Positions 8,077-17,193 of a DNA stretch of 64,000 nt are shown one piece after another. The stretch covers positions 1 through 64,000 of the forward strand of contig NZ_JAGHKQ010000011.1 in assembly GCF_017742235.1 (NCBI RefSeq). The letters are read 5' to 3'. The first letter of the stretch is position 1; each line of letters begins with the position of its first letter. The stretch is from Bacillus sp. 165. GTDB lineage: Bacteria; Bacillota; Bacilli; Bacillales; Bacillaceae_G. The notes beneath the pieces were generated by a model. The model worked only from the letters and a program-made list of their open reading frames with translations, ran no database searches and was not told the DNA's origin. Both the position numbers and the translations under genes were made by a program.

Positions 8077-9708
8077 TACTTTTGCTCTTCTTCTTAATCT
8101 GCCCTTAATTTTACTCAAGAACTCCGTACCTAATATTTTCTGAGCTACTCCTGTGCGAACAGCAAGCATAACATACACGACAGCTCCTATCATCGCCGCA
8201 AGCGCAACAATGACTATTGATGCGAAACGCCCTTGTTCGTAAGACAAAACAGGCGACAATGCCCATTCCGTCAATTTTGCGACAACTGCCATCGCAGCAA
8301 CTAAAATGCTGATTTGAAAAATGCGCTTACGTACAAGAGTAAAATCAAACTGCGCATGCTGGCGAATTTTTCTATTTGTATATGCAATCGCCACTAGAAA
8401 TCCAATTCCTGTAGCCAATACCGCTCCAACTGTTCCCATCATACGGATTAATATAATGTTTAATACAATTTTTAATGTAATTCCCATCAAAAGTGCCACA
8501 ATGGCATACTTTTGTTTATTGATTCCTTGCAAAATAGCAGCCGTTACGGAGAACACTGAAAATAGTATGGCTACTGGCGCATACCACATAAGCACTTCAC
8601 CGCCAAACTGATCCTGTCCGTAAAACGCTGTATAAATGGGGTATGCAAGCACGGACATTCCTACAACTGCAGGTAAAGTTAAAAAAGTTGTCACCTGCAA
8701 AGTTTGTCCAATTTGTTTTTGCAATACATTCTCATCTTTTTCTGTATACGATTTTGTAATAGCAGGCACAAGCGTTAAACTGAATGCAGTCGCAAGCGAC
8801 ACTGGAATCATCACCAGCTTATGTCCCCACATCGTATAGACAGCAAATGCATGCTCTGCTATTTTTCCTTGCCCGATCGATTCCATGATACGGTTAAAGG
8901 TTAAGGAGTCAATTTGCTGAAATAAAGGAATCGCTAATCCCACAAATACATACGGAGCAGAATACGTAAATAACTCCTTGAACATTTGCAGAGTTGTAAT
9001 GCTTGATGGCTCAACTTTTTGCTGCGTCAATAATTCATCTAGGTGATGCCTTCTCGTATACCAGTACCAAATTAAAATAGCTAATCCGCCAATTGCACCG
9101 ACAAAGGCTGCAAACGTCGATATACTAATCGCTTGTGCGACTGTCCCTCCAAGAACCTTTATTACAACAAAACTTCCTGCCAGTATAACAATAATACGAA
9201 CAATTTGTTCAATGATTTGCGAGATTGTAGTTGGTCCCATTGAATGATGTCCTTGGAAAAAACCGCGGATCAAGCTCATGGACGGTACAATAATCAGTGC
9301 AAAGCTAACTAATCGTATAACTGTTGTAACTTCTTCTGCAGTATGACCAATTGGTTTTTCTCCGACCATTTGCGCTGCAAACAACGGCGCACTGAAAAAT
9401 AAGGCTAAAAAAGCAAGTATTCCCGTCAAGGCCATCAATTTCATACCTGAACGAAACATGCGCCTGCTCGTCTCATAATCGCCCATGGCATTATATTTTG
9501 AAACAAACTTAGAGACAGCAAGCGGCACTCCTGCCGTAGCTATGCTCAAGAAAATGGTATATGGAATATAACCGTAGTTATACAATGCTCCGCCAGATGT
9601 CCCGACGAGCTCTTTAAAAGGGAAAATATAAATCATACCTAAAAACTTTACAAAAAAGGTCCCGCCGGTCAAAATAAGCGTCCCTCTTAAAAATTTTGAA
9701 TCAGACAT
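8065..9708 (-). CDS. murJ: Lipid II flippase MurJ-type protein YtgP
   Basis: Polytopic membrane protein (547 aa, about 14 helices) of the MOP exporter superfamily. B. subtilis YtgP is one of two redundant lipid II flippases (the other is Amj), moving the peptidoglycan precursor across the membrane. The N-terminal FLRGTLILTGGTFFVKFLG helix and the following GGALYNYGYIPY are typical of the polysaccharide-transporter branch. The start is ATG 9708 with AGGAGGATGTG just before it; the in-frame upstream Met at 9741 precedes this site. A paralogue acting on another polymer (SpoVB, YkvU) is possible, but synteny favours YtgP. Confidence 0.9.
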   Translation of the reverse strand: MSDSKFLRGTLILTGGTFFVKFLGMIYIFPFKELVGTSGGALYNYGYIPYTIFLSIATAGVPLAVSKFVSKYNAMGDYETSRRMFRSGMKLMALTGILAFLALFFSAPLFAAQMVGEKPIGHTAEEVTTVIRLVSFALIIVPSMSLIRGFFQGHHSMGPTTISQIIEQIVRIIVILAGSFVVIKVLGGTVAQAISISTFAAFVGAIGGLAILIWYWYTRRHHLDELLTQQKVEPSSITTLQMFKELFTYSAPYVFVGLAIPLFQQIDSLTFNRIMESIGQGKIAEHAFAVYTMWGHKLVMIPVSLATAFSLTLVPAITKSYTEKDENVLQKQIGQTLQVTTFLTLPAVVGMSVLAYPIYTAFYGQDQFGGEVLMWYAPVAILFSVFSVTAAILQGINKQKYAIVALLMGITLKIVLNIILIRMMGTVGAVLATGIGFLVAIAYTNRKIRQHAQFDFTLVRKRIFQISILVAAMAVVAKLTEWALSPVLSYEQGRFASIVIVALAAMIGAVVYVMLAVRTGVAQKILGTEFLSKIKGRLRRRAKVKGA

Positions 9709-9993
9709 GCTTGCACATCCTCCTATATCGCAACCCATCATTTCTAACCTAAGTATTGTAACACAAGTTTGTTTTCAAACAGTAGTAACAAATTCATGAA
9801 AAAAAATAAATGGTAACATACATCCTTCTCTATAATTAAGAGGCCTTGCACGGAAAATAGAGGGGTAATCTTTTGCACCAATCTCATTTTTCACACCAAA
9901 CCCACTCACTAGATGTATTGCTGTAAGACATTGATTTTTCTTTTTCAGGCATTCGTGCTATTCTTTTTTCAGTAGAAAAGAGAGGTTGATATA

Positions 9994-11265
9994 ATGAAAT
10001 ACGATGTAGTCGTGATAGGCGGAGGTCCTTCCGGATTAATGGCAGCTATAGGCGCTGCTGAACAGGGGGCAAAGGTGCTACTTCTAGATAAAGGAGATAA
10101 GCTCGGCCGCAAGCTTGCTATTTCCGGCGGTGGACGCTGCAATGTGACAAACCGTCTTCCTGTAGAGGAAATTATTAAGCATATCCCTGGTAACGGTCGA
10201 TTCCTATATAGTGCTTTTTCCATCTTTAATAATGAAGATATTATACGTTTTTTTGAAAAACTAGGAGTAAAGCTGAAGGAAGAAGACCACGGACGCATGT
10301 TTCCTGTTTCTAATAAGGCCCAATCTGTAGTAGATGCTTTGCTGGATAGATTAAATGGACTAGGAGTCAAAATCCGTGTAAATACTGCTGTTGAAACGAT
10401 AGAATACAAAGACGGACAAACATCCTCTGTCATCCTTCGAGATGGAGAAAAGATTGATACTCATCATGTTGTAATTGCTGTAGGTGGAAAATCTGTTCCT
10501 CATACAGGCTCAACCGGTGATGGTTATGCTTGGGCTGAGAAAGCCGGACATACCATTACAGAACTGTTCCCGACAGAAGTTCCCATTACTTCGAATGAGC
10601 CCTTTATACGTGAACGAACGCTGCAAGGGTTATCCCTTCGGAGTATCGCTTTAAGCGTAGTAGACCCAAAAGGAAAAATTGTTAAAACTCATCAGATGGA
10701 CATGATTTTTACGCACTTTGGCATTTCTGGACCGGCAGCTCTTCGCTGCAGTCAATATGTGCTGAAAACGATGAAGAAATTTAAAACGACCGAAGTCGAA
10801 GTGCGCATCGATTCCTTTCCGGATGAATCCGAAGAGCAATTATTCCAGCGCATAATCAAGCAAGTAAAGGACGAACCAAAAAAAGCGGTTAAAAATTTAT
10901 TAAAAGGCTATGCTCAAGAACGATATCTGGCGTTTTTCTTAGAGAAAAATGGTATAGATCTATCTCAAGCTGCCGGTCAGGTACCAAATGATCACCTTCG
11001 TTCTTTAGTAAAAGATTTTAAAGCTTTTACCTTTAAAGTAAATGGCACCTTACCTATTGAAAAAGCATTTGTAACAGGTGGTGGTGTTTCTGTTAAAGAA
11101 ATTCACCCGAAGGAAATGTCATCAAAGCTTATGCGCGGCCTATACTTTTGTGGGGAAATTCTCGATATACACGGGTATACTGGCGGCTATAACATTACCT
11201 CTGCTTTAATTACCGGGCGCATCGCTGGTACAAATGCGGGAGAATATGCAGTAGAAGAAAAATAA
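9994..11265 (+). CDS. ytfP: FAD-dependent flavoprotein YtfP (HI0933/YhiN family)
   Basis: Flavoprotein of 423 aa with an N-terminal dinucleotide-binding motif [13 protein letters not shown] and the family signature [18 protein letters not shown] near residues 37-54. The C-terminal [16 protein letters not shown] is the second FAD contact. The family resembles NAD(P)/FAD oxidoreductases; a firm physiological role is not known to me. ATG 9994 has GAGAGG upstream. The 285-base region before it holds no gene; the TATAAT-like hexamer at 9831-9836 lacks a good -35. Confidence 0.9.
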   Translation: MKYDVVVIGGGPSGLMAAIGAAEQGAKVLLLDKGDKLGRKLAISGGGRCNVTNRLPVEEIIKHIPGNGRFLYSAFSIFNNEDIIRFFEKLGVKLKEEDHGRMFPVSNKAQSVVDALLDRLNGLGVKIRVNTAVETIEYKDGQTSSVILRDGEKIDTHHVVIAVGGKSVPHTGSTGDGYAWAEKAGHTITELFPTEVPITSNEPFIRERTLQGLSLRSIALSVVDPKGKIVKTHQMDMIFTHFGISGPAALRCSQYVLKTMKKFKTTEVEVRIDSFPDESEEQLFQRIIKQVKDEPKKAVKNLLKGYAQERYLAFFLEKNGIDLSQAAGQVPNDHLRSLVKDFKAFTFKVNGTLPIEKAFVTGGGVSVKEIHPKEMSSKLMRGLYFCGEILDIHGYTGGYNITSALITGRIAGTNAGEYAVEEK

Positions 11266-11333
11266 TACAATACAATTCTCAGCGGTACGAAGTTACTCCA
11301 AATGTTATAATCTATTAATACGAGAGAAAAAAT

Positions 11334-11373
11334 AAAGCCTAACCCCCATTCACTTATGGGCGTTAGGCTTTAT
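11334..11373. terminator. Bidirectional terminator between ytfP and cse60
   Basis: Stem 334-343 with 362-371 (relative to 11000) plus an inner ATGGG stem, with T-rich tails on both strands. It contains the cse60 stop codon, so it can end both convergent genes. Confidence 0.8.
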
Positions 11374-11545
11374 ATATAACCATCGCTGTAAAACAATATA
11401 TTTGATTTTCTTCATCATTGTTACAAATTGCTACTTGATATTTGATATCAATCAGTTTGTCTTCCCCCATCTTCTTTAAAAAGCTGTTGATAGACTCCTC
11501 TAAATCCTTTTCATGACTTTCATCAAATACTTTGACACGTATCAC
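11363..11545 (-). CDS. cse60: Sporulation protein Cse60
   Basis: A 60-aa protein matching the Cse60 (DUF2758) family: MIRVKVFDESHEKDLE start, LIDIKYQVA in the middle and IYCFTAMVIY at the end. In B. subtilis cse60 is a sigma-E gene made in the mother cell; its function is unknown. It starts two bases after the 78-codon gene upstream ends, so the two are surely co-transcribed. The stop codon lies in the shared terminator. Confidence 0.88.
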   Translation of the reverse strand: MIRVKVFDESHEKDLEESINSFLKKMGEDKLIDIKYQVAICNNDEENQIYCFTAMVIYKA

Positions 11546-11546
11546 C

Positions 11547-11783
11547 CTAACACCATCCTAGATCGCAGCCTTCTACCGATGGATTCACATCCCGTCTTGT
11601 ATCAATAATGCGATAAAAGCGGCCGCCTTCATAAATATAGCCATCTTCTAGTACATACTTACTTTCCTCAGCATTTATATAAAATTTTCCTATAATAAAT
11701 TTATTAGAATATAATTCCAAATATTCTTCTTTGAACTTCGCTACTACTTTTTCAGTAATATCAATTTTTAATGGTTTTCCCAT
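11547..11783 (-). CDS. Small conserved protein of unknown function (78 aa)
   Basis: Not firmly recognised. It is mostly beta-strand by look, soluble, and ends in GCDLGWC with two cysteines; the size and tail recall the YusG/DUF2553-type proteins, but that is a guess. A strong ribosome-binding site (GGGAGGGGG) precedes ATG 11783. It heads the two-gene unit with cse60, so it is probably sporulation-linked. Upstream at about 11824-11831 an AATACATT hexamer-like element resembles a sigma-E -10, without a convincing -35. Confidence 0.7.
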   Translation of the reverse strand: MGKPLKIDITEKVVAKFKEEYLELYSNKFIIGKFYINAEESKYVLEDGYIYEGGRFYRIIDTRRDVNPSVEGCDLGWC

Positions 11784-11870
11784 TCATTCCCCCTCCCTTC
11801 CATAAAATTGCCATTCAATGTATTTTATTAAAGAAAACAACATTTCATGATAAAGGGATTAGGAATTTCA

Positions 11871-12122
11871 TTAATCATCTGAATCAAGATTTTGGTCTAC
11901 CGGATCTTCAGATGGTTGCACTAACTTCTGAGGTGTTTGTCCAGTTGCTTGTTGATGCTGTACGCGTTTTCCATTTACAAAATCTGCAATCACAGGACCT
12001 GTCGCACCGTTATTGGACTTAGACACTTCTATAGCTCCACTGCTTCCAACAGGACAATTCCCGTAAATGTTCACATTTCCATAATTATTTATAATAATAA
12101 ACTTTCGAATAAACGCTCCCAT
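11871..12122 (-). CDS. GerPF/GerPA-family spore germination protein (copy 1)
   Basis: An 83-aa protein of the GerPA/GerPF family (PF10676), proteins of the spore coat/inner layers needed for germinants to reach their receptors. The pattern IINNYGNVNIYGN followed by SNNGATG and a VNGKR segment matches the family. It is a diverged paralogue of the next gene (shared FIRK...NN.G.V, VNGKR). The C-terminus is acidic (LDSDD). ATG 12122 has a weak AAGGGT site. It is not the gerP operon itself, which has six genes. Confidence 0.75.
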   Translation of the reverse strand: MGAFIRKFIIINNYGNVNIYGNCPVGSSGAIEVSKSNNGATGPVIADFVNGKRVQHQQATGQTPQKLVQPSEDPVDQNLDSDD

Positions 12123-12186
12123 GCTGTAACCGACCCTTCTGTTTGTCCTGCTTCATATATATGCAGGAAAAGTAAGAACAGTGCGA

Positions 12187-12441
12187 TTAAGTTTCTATGT
12201 CTTGAATTGTCGCCTCCTCAACGACTACATCGCTTAGTCCGCCTGATTCGGTAAAAATCTCAAATAAACTGCCTTCTGTACCTGTTCCCGTTCTTTTTCC
12301 ATTAACGATCGTCCCGCTGCTATCTCCCCCAGACCCGTTATATCTTTTGGATGCCGTTATTGGAGTAATATTACCGAAGTTTCCGACATGTACATCACCA
12401 TGATTATTTACAATTCTCAACTTGCGTATAAAAGAAGGCAC
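12187..12441 (-). CDS. GerPF/GerPA-family spore germination protein (copy 2)
   Basis: Second GerPF-like gene, 84 aa: PSFIRKLRIVNNHGDVHVGN at the N-terminus, then RYNGSGG and VNGKR. The start is GTG 12441, preceded by AAAGGGGA at 8 nt; the longer reading frame to 12573 would add 44 unrelated residues that show no family similarity. The two copies are separated by 64 bases, same strand, similar length, so they look like an old tandem duplication. Their C-terminal tails are unlike each other. Confidence 0.75.
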   Translation of the reverse strand: MPSFIRKLRIVNNHGDVHVGNFGNITPITASKRYNGSGGDSSGTIVNGKRTGTGTEGSLFEIFTESGGLSDVVVEEATIQDIET

Positions 12442-12571
12442 AGCTCTTTTCCCCTTTCTTTTTTTAGTCTTATTTTCAATATATGTATCGGTTGATGGTA
12501 GGGACCATGCAGCAGAGATATTTCCTCCAATTCCCCACTTTTCTAAAGACTGATATTCAACATTTATAAAC

Positions 12572-12599
12572 AAAAAAAAGCTGGCATATGTATGCCAAC
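12572..12599 (-). terminator. Terminator of the DinB-fold gene
   Basis: TTGGCATA/TATGCCAG hairpin followed by eight T on the minus strand, about 70 bases past the stop codon of the gene at 12669. Confidence 0.8.
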
Positions 12600-12668
12600 T
12601 CTTTTCTCTTCATCTCTTTATTGTTTGGGCGTGCCTGTATGTTTTAGACTATGTAGAAATATCATCGT

Positions 12669-13109
12669 TCAAGGTTTTATCTTCCCTGTCTGAATATCAG
12701 CTTTTATGAAACTTTCCTTAGAAACTGGAAAACCTGCCATCCTGCGCAGCGTGTACAGCTGACCAATATGAGTCATAACATCCGAAAGAGGACCTTGTAT
12801 AATTTGTTCTATGGTCAGCGGTGCTGGTACCATTCCTTTGTCTACTGCTTCATCCAGCTTCTCTAGCGATTGGTAAAACCTTTCTGCTTCACCCTCCCAG
12901 CTTCCCGTTTCAGTAACACCTTCTGCTTCATATCCATAAGATTGCAGTGCATATGCCAATACATTTCCCATATGGTTCAATATCTCAATCGGCTGACGTA
13001 CACCTGCTCCAAGTTCAAATTCAGGATAGTTTTCAGGGGCATCTTCGATAGCTTTCGCTGCTCTATATGCAACAGTCGCTATGTAGTGACGAAGGAACTT
13101 GCTCTCCAT
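12669..13109 (-). CDS. DinB-like four-helix-bundle protein
   Basis: A 146-aa all-helical protein of the DinB/YfiT (DUF664-like) fold. Candidate metal-binding histidines are in RHYIATV (near 9), LNHMGN (near 47) and MTHIGQL (near 113), the usual three-His layout. Family members are thiol-S-transferases or have no known function. The start is ATG 13109 with AGAGAGGTG before it. It stands 54 bases downstream of the rhodanese gene on the same strand, so the two may be co-transcribed; a link to low-molecular-weight thiols is only an inference. Confidence 0.8.
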   Translation of the reverse strand: MESKFLRHYIATVAYRAAKAIEDAPENYPEFELGAGVRQPIEILNHMGNVLAYALQSYGYEAEGVTETGSWEGEAERFYQSLEKLDEAVDKGMVPAPLTIEQIIQGPLSDVMTHIGQLYTLRRMAGFPVSKESFIKADIQTGKIKP

Positions 13110-13163
13110 TAGGAACACCTCTCTTTTTATACAAAACTGGCTTTGAAAGGGTCTTCGTGTGGT

Positions 13164-13466
13164 TTACTTCACTTCTCCAGCCCAGTTCAACATGCCGCCT
13201 TCCATGTTAACAACTTTAAATCCTTGCTCTTGCAAATACTCGCATACACGCTCACTGCGCATACCTGAACGGCAAATAAAAATATACTCATTTTCTTTGT
13301 CAAAGAAGTCTAACTTTGATGGGATATCTCCCATCTTAATATGAACTGCTTCCGGAATCTTACCGCTTTCTACTTCTTCATCCTCACGCACATCTACTAA
13401 GTATAATGTTTCTTCACCTGCGATACGCTTTTGCAGCTCTTCAGTCGTAATAGTTTTAATTGCCAT
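13164..13466 (-). CDS. Single-domain rhodanese (YtwF-like)
   Basis: Rhodanese-homology protein of 100 aa; carries sulfane sulfur on a cysteine. The active-site loop is CRSGMRS near residues 66-72, and the conserved LVDVRE...G.IP.A lies at 27-47. B. subtilis YtwF is the likely counterpart. The start is ATG 13466, served by AAGGAGGAGCG; a longer frame to 13508 adds residues that include the ribosome-binding site. Confidence 0.9.
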   Translation of the reverse strand: MAIKTITTEELQKRIAGEETLYLVDVREDEEVESGKIPEAVHIKMGDIPSKLDFFDKENEYIFICRSGMRSERVCEYLQEQGFKVVNMEGGMLNWAGEVK

Positions 13467-13615
13467 GATAACGCTCCTCCTTAAATATATTCCACCCCAT
13501 TCTAGCAATTCTGATATATAGAAGTAAAGAAAAGGACCTGCTGTCTAAAGCGATCGATATACACATAAAAATAAAAGAGATATAATGAAAACAAAGTAAC
13601 TAGGGGGATACAAAA

Positions 13616-13864
13616 ATGTTCTCTGCTTTTTGGCTTTTACTCGTTATTTACCTCATTTACTTTCTCGTTATGATTCCTGTGCAATATAGAATATTGGCTG
13701 GATTAAAGGAACGACAAACAAAAACAAGCTTATCCCAGTCAGAGCTGTATGAAAACATGTCCTTTGAAGAAGAACAATTGCACTTTCATAATCAAGGAAA
13801 CCTCTTCAATTTGCCTTCTGCCATTGTAGCTAACACGATTTATAAACTAAAACACCGTAAGTAA
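13616..13864 (+). CDS. Small single-pass membrane protein (DUF3949-like)
   Basis: An 82-aa protein with one strong hydrophobic helix at residues 3-24 and a hydrophilic C-terminal part. It resembles the Bacillus DUF3949 proteins of unknown function; I am not certain of the family. TAGGGGG precedes ATG 13616, and a clear terminator follows, so it is a monocistronic real gene. Confidence 0.7.
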   Translation: MFSAFWLLLVIYLIYFLVMIPVQYRILAGLKERQTKTSLSQSELYENMSFEEEQLHFHNQGNLFNLPSAIVANTIYKLKHRK

Positions 13865-13871
13865 AAATAAT

Positions 13872-13903
13872 AAAAACCCGAGCGAGAATACTCGGGTTTT
13901 TTT
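13872..13903 (+). terminator. Terminator of the 82-aa membrane protein gene
   Basis: AAAACCCGAG/CTCGGGTTTT hairpin with an 8-nt loop and a run of seven T. Confidence 0.9.
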
Positions 13904-14349
13904 GTATACTTGAGCAAAATGGGATGCTCTGTAGTTAAAGCAACGATCAGAGAATAAACAATGAAATGACAGCCACACCGTGCAAGTATTACCGCCCATC
14001 CCGACATAATACAATTATTTGATACACAACTTCTCAAAGTGACATATTTCTACATTCCTCTTTCGAAATTATATCATTCATGAAACTCGGCTCTAACTTC
14101 ATTTTATCCTATGCCTTTCACACTAAGATTTTATCCTACCAACCGATAATGTTCACACCTATACCATAGATTTCACCTTCATTTTACTGCATTTTGTAAA
14201 TTTATTATGAAGTTAGAAAATGTTTCAATGTTAAGATTGTAAAGGTTTTGTAAATTTTTTCGATAAGTTATTCTCAAATTCGACATGTATCATGTAGAAT
14301 AATGAAGGCAAACTAAGTTTATATTTATAAATGGATGGAGGACTTAGAC
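13904..14349 (+). promoter_or_regulatory. Intergenic leader of the DUF47-pit operon with Pho-like hexamers
   Basis: No gene in this 446-base stretch. TTCACC 14172, TTTACT 14183, TTGTAA 14194 and TTATGA 14205 follow each other at 11-bp steps, reminiscent of PhoP boxes but poorer than those at 31.9 kb; TTCACA also occurs at 14117 and 14152. A TAGAAT-like -10 lies near 14295. A 65-codon minus-strand frame here runs through the terminator and is not a gene. Confidence 0.35.
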
Positions 14350-14970
14350 ATGGTTTTCAAGGGAAAGAAAGATAAATTTACAGAACTGTTAAGCAACATC
14401 TCTACAAATTTAAAAGAGAGTGCTCAATTTTTTGAAGAGCACAAACTCAACAATGCAAGTGATTTGAAAATCTTTTCAGAAACAATGAAAGAATATGAAT
14501 CAAAAGGCGATTCATATGTCCATGAAGTGATTATGGAATTGAACAAAGCCTTTATTACTCCAATTGAGCGTGAAGATATCCTTCAGCTTGCAATGAGCAT
14601 GGATGATATCCTTGACGGCTTAGATCATTGCTCTGCTATGTTTGAAATGTACTCAATTACACAGCCAACTGAATATATGGTGAAATTTGTAGAAGCTATT
14701 TATGCTGCTACGATAGAGATTGCTCGTTCTATTGAACTGTTGGGTAATAAAAAGCTAACTGAAATTCGTGAACATGCGATTAAGATTAAAGATTATGAAT
14801 CCAATTGCGATGCTTTATACCGTACATCTGTGAAGCACTTATTCTCAACTGAAAAAGATGTAATCAAACTTATTCAATTCAAAGAAATTTACGAAAATCT
14901 AGAAGATATCGCTGATAGCTGTCAAGGTGTGGCAAACACACTTGAAACAATTATCATGAAGAATGCTTAA
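14350..14970 (+). CDS. DUF47 (PhoU-like) phosphate transport regulator
   Basis: A 206-aa helical protein of the DUF47/YkaA family, relatives of PhoU that pair with PiT transporters and are thought to modulate uptake. ELNKAFITPIEREDI near residues 64-78 is the characteristic conserved segment. It is encoded 14 bases ahead of pit, as in the B. subtilis ykaA-ykaB pair. The start is ATG 14350, with GGATGGAGG at 7 nt; an ATG at 14335 lies before this site. Confidence 0.9.
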   Translation: MVFKGKKDKFTELLSNISTNLKESAQFFEEHKLNNASDLKIFSETMKEYESKGDSYVHEVIMELNKAFITPIEREDILQLAMSMDDILDGLDHCSAMFEMYSITQPTEYMVKFVEAIYAATIEIARSIELLGNKKLTEIREHAIKIKDYESNCDALYRTSVKHLFSTEKDVIKLIQFKEIYENLEDIADSCQGVANTLETIIMKNA

Positions 14971-14984
14971 GAGGTCCCTTTATT

Positions 14985-15983
14985 ATGGATACTATGTTAA
15001 TTCTTACTATATTAATTGTTATTGGGGCTTTAGCGTTTGACTTTATTAACGGTTTTCACGATACAGCTAACTCGATTGCTACTTCTGTTTCCACAAAGGC
15101 CTTAAAGCCTCGTCAAGCCATTCTTTTGGCTGCAACCATGAACTTTATTGGTGCAATGACATTCACAGGAGTGGCAAAAACGATTACAAAAGATATCGTG
15201 GATCCATTCACATTGCAAAATGGATCAGTTGTTATTTTAGCGGCATTGATTGCAGCAATAGCATGGAACTTAATTACATGGTACTACGGAATTCCGAGCA
15301 GTTCGTCCCATGCTATTATCGGTTCTATCGCAGGAGCAGCTATCGCTGCTGCAGGATTTAGTGCACTTAACTATACTGGATTCTTGAAAATTTTGAAAGC
15401 CTTACTTATCTCACCAATTATCGCTTTTGTACTTGGTTTTATCGTATACAGTATCTTTAAAGTCGTATTTAAAAATGCAAACCTAGCAAAAACAAATAAG
15501 CAATTCCGTATTTTTCAAATTGCAACTGCTGCGCTGCAATCCTATACACATGGAACAAACGATGCGCAAAAAGCAATGGGGATTATTACAATGGCTTTGA
15601 TTGCTAATGGATTTGCAACCACTACAGATATTCCATTCTGGGTACAGGTTGCCTGTGCTACTGCAATGGGGTTAGGTACGTCAGTAGGCGGATGGAAAAT
15701 CATTAAAACAGTCGGCGGCAAAATCATGAAAATCCGCCCTGTTAACGGTGTAGCAGCTGACTTAACATCAGCAGCCATTATCTTTGGAGCGACATACATT
15801 CACTTGCCGGTAAGTACGACGCACGTGATCTCTTCCTCTATTTTAGGGGTAGGTTCTGCTCACCGTATAAAGGGTGTTAAATGGGGAACAGCACAACGCA
15901 TGTTAATCACTTGGGTGATTACATTGCCAATTTCTGCATCACTTGCAGCTTTAACATACTTTATTTTAAATCTCTTTTTCTAA
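14985..15983 (+). CDS. pit: Low-affinity inorganic phosphate transporter (PiT family)
   Basis: Proton- or cation-coupled phosphate permease, 332 aa with about 10 membrane helices. The two inverted repeats carry the PiT signatures: DFINGFHDTANSIATSVST near residue 13 and SYTHGTNDAQKAMG near 185. It follows the DUF47 gene and ends the operon at a strong terminator. Whether phosphate starvation controls it is unclear (see the leader). Confidence 0.95.
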   Translation: MDTMLILTILIVIGALAFDFINGFHDTANSIATSVSTKALKPRQAILLAATMNFIGAMTFTGVAKTITKDIVDPFTLQNGSVVILAALIAAIAWNLITWYYGIPSSSSHAIIGSIAGAAIAAAGFSALNYTGFLKILKALLISPIIAFVLGFIVYSIFKVVFKNANLAKTNKQFRIFQIATAALQSYTHGTNDAQKAMGIITMALIANGFATTTDIPFWVQVACATAMGLGTSVGGWKIIKTVGGKIMKIRPVNGVAADLTSAAIIFGATYIHLPVSTTHVISSSILGVGSAHRIKGVKWGTAQRMLITWVITLPISASLAALTYFILNLFF

Positions 15984-15986
15984 AAG

Positions 15987-16015
15987 AAAAGCCTTGGGTA
16001 AATCCCAAGGCTTTT
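15987..16015. terminator. Terminator between pit and the acyl-CoA dehydrogenase gene
   Basis: Twelve-bp stem AAAAGCCTTGGG/CCCAAGGCTTTT with a 5-nt loop; symmetrical, so it can serve both convergent operons. Confidence 0.88.
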
Positions 16016-16022
16016 GCATGTT

Positions 16023-17162
16023 TTACAACCCTAAATTTTTAGCAATGATGCTTTTCATAATCTGATTCGTTCCCGCATAAATTGCAGCGACAGGAATGTC
16101 TCGATACCGGCGGGCAATCGGATATTCCTCCATATATCCGTATCCCCCGTGCAACTGCATACATTCAACCGCTGTACGTTTCGCCATTTCCGTAGTCCAC
16201 CATTTTGCCATCGATACTTGCGTAACAATATCCTTGCCTTCCATGTGGTTAGTAATTAAATCATTCAGAAAGGTGCGGCCAATTTCAATTTCTGTTGCCA
16301 TTTCAGCAATTTTGAATTGTGTGTTTTGAAATTTACTGATAGACTTCCCAAACGCTTTTCTCTCTTTGACATAATCCATAGCCATTGCCAGCATTTCTTC
16401 TGCCGCCACTTGTGCGGCAATTGCTACAACCAAACGCTCTTGCTGCAGTTTCTCCATTAAGTAATAAAACCCTTTGTTTTCTTCTCCTAAAAGGTTTTTA
16501 GCAGGTACACGTGCATCCTGAAAAATAAGCTCAGCTGTATCTTGACTATGAAGACCAATTTTATCTAATTTCTTCCCTCTTGAAAATCCTGGAGTATCCC
16601 TCTCGACAACAAGAAGGCTGATTCCTTTATGCCCCGCCTTCATATCAGTCTTACAAGCCACTACAATTAAATCAGAATGAATACCGTTTGTAATAAAGGT
16701 TTTTTCACCATTTACAATGTAGACATCTCCTTCACGCACAGCAGTTGTTTGAATATTAGCAAGATCTGATCCAGTCCCTGGTTCTGTCATAGCAATAGCA
16801 GTAATATATTCCCCAGTGATACAACGAGGCAGCCAACGCTTCTTTTGCTCTTCTGTTCCATATGTATCTAAATAAGGTACAACGATATCGTTATGCAATC
16901 CGATCCCAACTAAACTGGATCCGATACGCTCTAATTCTTCATGTATGATTACAGAATAAGCAAAATCAGCATTCAATCCTCCATAAGATTCGTCTACCCA
17001 TGGACATAAAAAGCCTTGTTCACCCATCTTTGTCCAAAATGCACGAGGAATGAGGCGCTCCTTCTCCCATTTCTCATAATAAGGCACAGCTTCTTTTTCT
17101 AGAAACTTACGCAAAGAACTGCGAAAAATTTGATGTTCGCGAGTCAAGTATCGTTTAGACAT
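16023..17162 (-). CDS. Acyl-CoA dehydrogenase (long-chain/LCAD-like)
   Basis: FAD enzyme (379 aa) that introduces the trans-2 double bond into acyl-CoA. Signatures: AMTEPGTGSDLA near 130 and the QLHGGYGYM motif near 335. The usual catalytic Glu of IYEGT is replaced by Ala (IYAGTNQIM), and the conserved QQERL Glu near 245 is in the place used as base by LCAD and isovaleryl-CoA dehydrogenases, so a long-chain or branched substrate is likely. Last gene of a thiolase-SDR-dehydrogenase operon. Start ATG 17162 with AAGGAGGGGG. Confidence 0.9.
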   Translation of the reverse strand: MSKRYLTREHQIFRSSLRKFLEKEAVPYYEKWEKERLIPRAFWTKMGEQGFLCPWVDESYGGLNADFAYSVIIHEELERIGSSLVGIGLHNDIVVPYLDTYGTEEQKKRWLPRCITGEYITAIAMTEPGTGSDLANIQTTAVREGDVYIVNGEKTFITNGIHSDLIVVACKTDMKAGHKGISLLVVERDTPGFSRGKKLDKIGLHSQDTAELIFQDARVPAKNLLGEENKGFYYLMEKLQQERLVVAIAAQVAAEEMLAMAMDYVKERKAFGKSISKFQNTQFKIAEMATEIEIGRTFLNDLITNHMEGKDIVTQVSMAKWWTTEMAKRTAVECMQLHGGYGYMEEYPIARRYRDIPVAAIYAGTNQIMKSIIAKNLGL

Positions 17163-17193
17163 GCTCCCCCTCCTTCTTTCCATGAATGTTTAT

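Noticed and set aside
12442-12573. N-terminal 44-residue extension of the second GerPF-like gene
   Set aside because: A GTG with a good ribosome-binding site at 12441 gives a protein that matches its neighbour; the extension shows no similarity and overlaps the DinB terminator.
13840-14037. 65-codon minus-strand frame
   Set aside because: Overlaps a strong terminator and has no ribosome-binding site.
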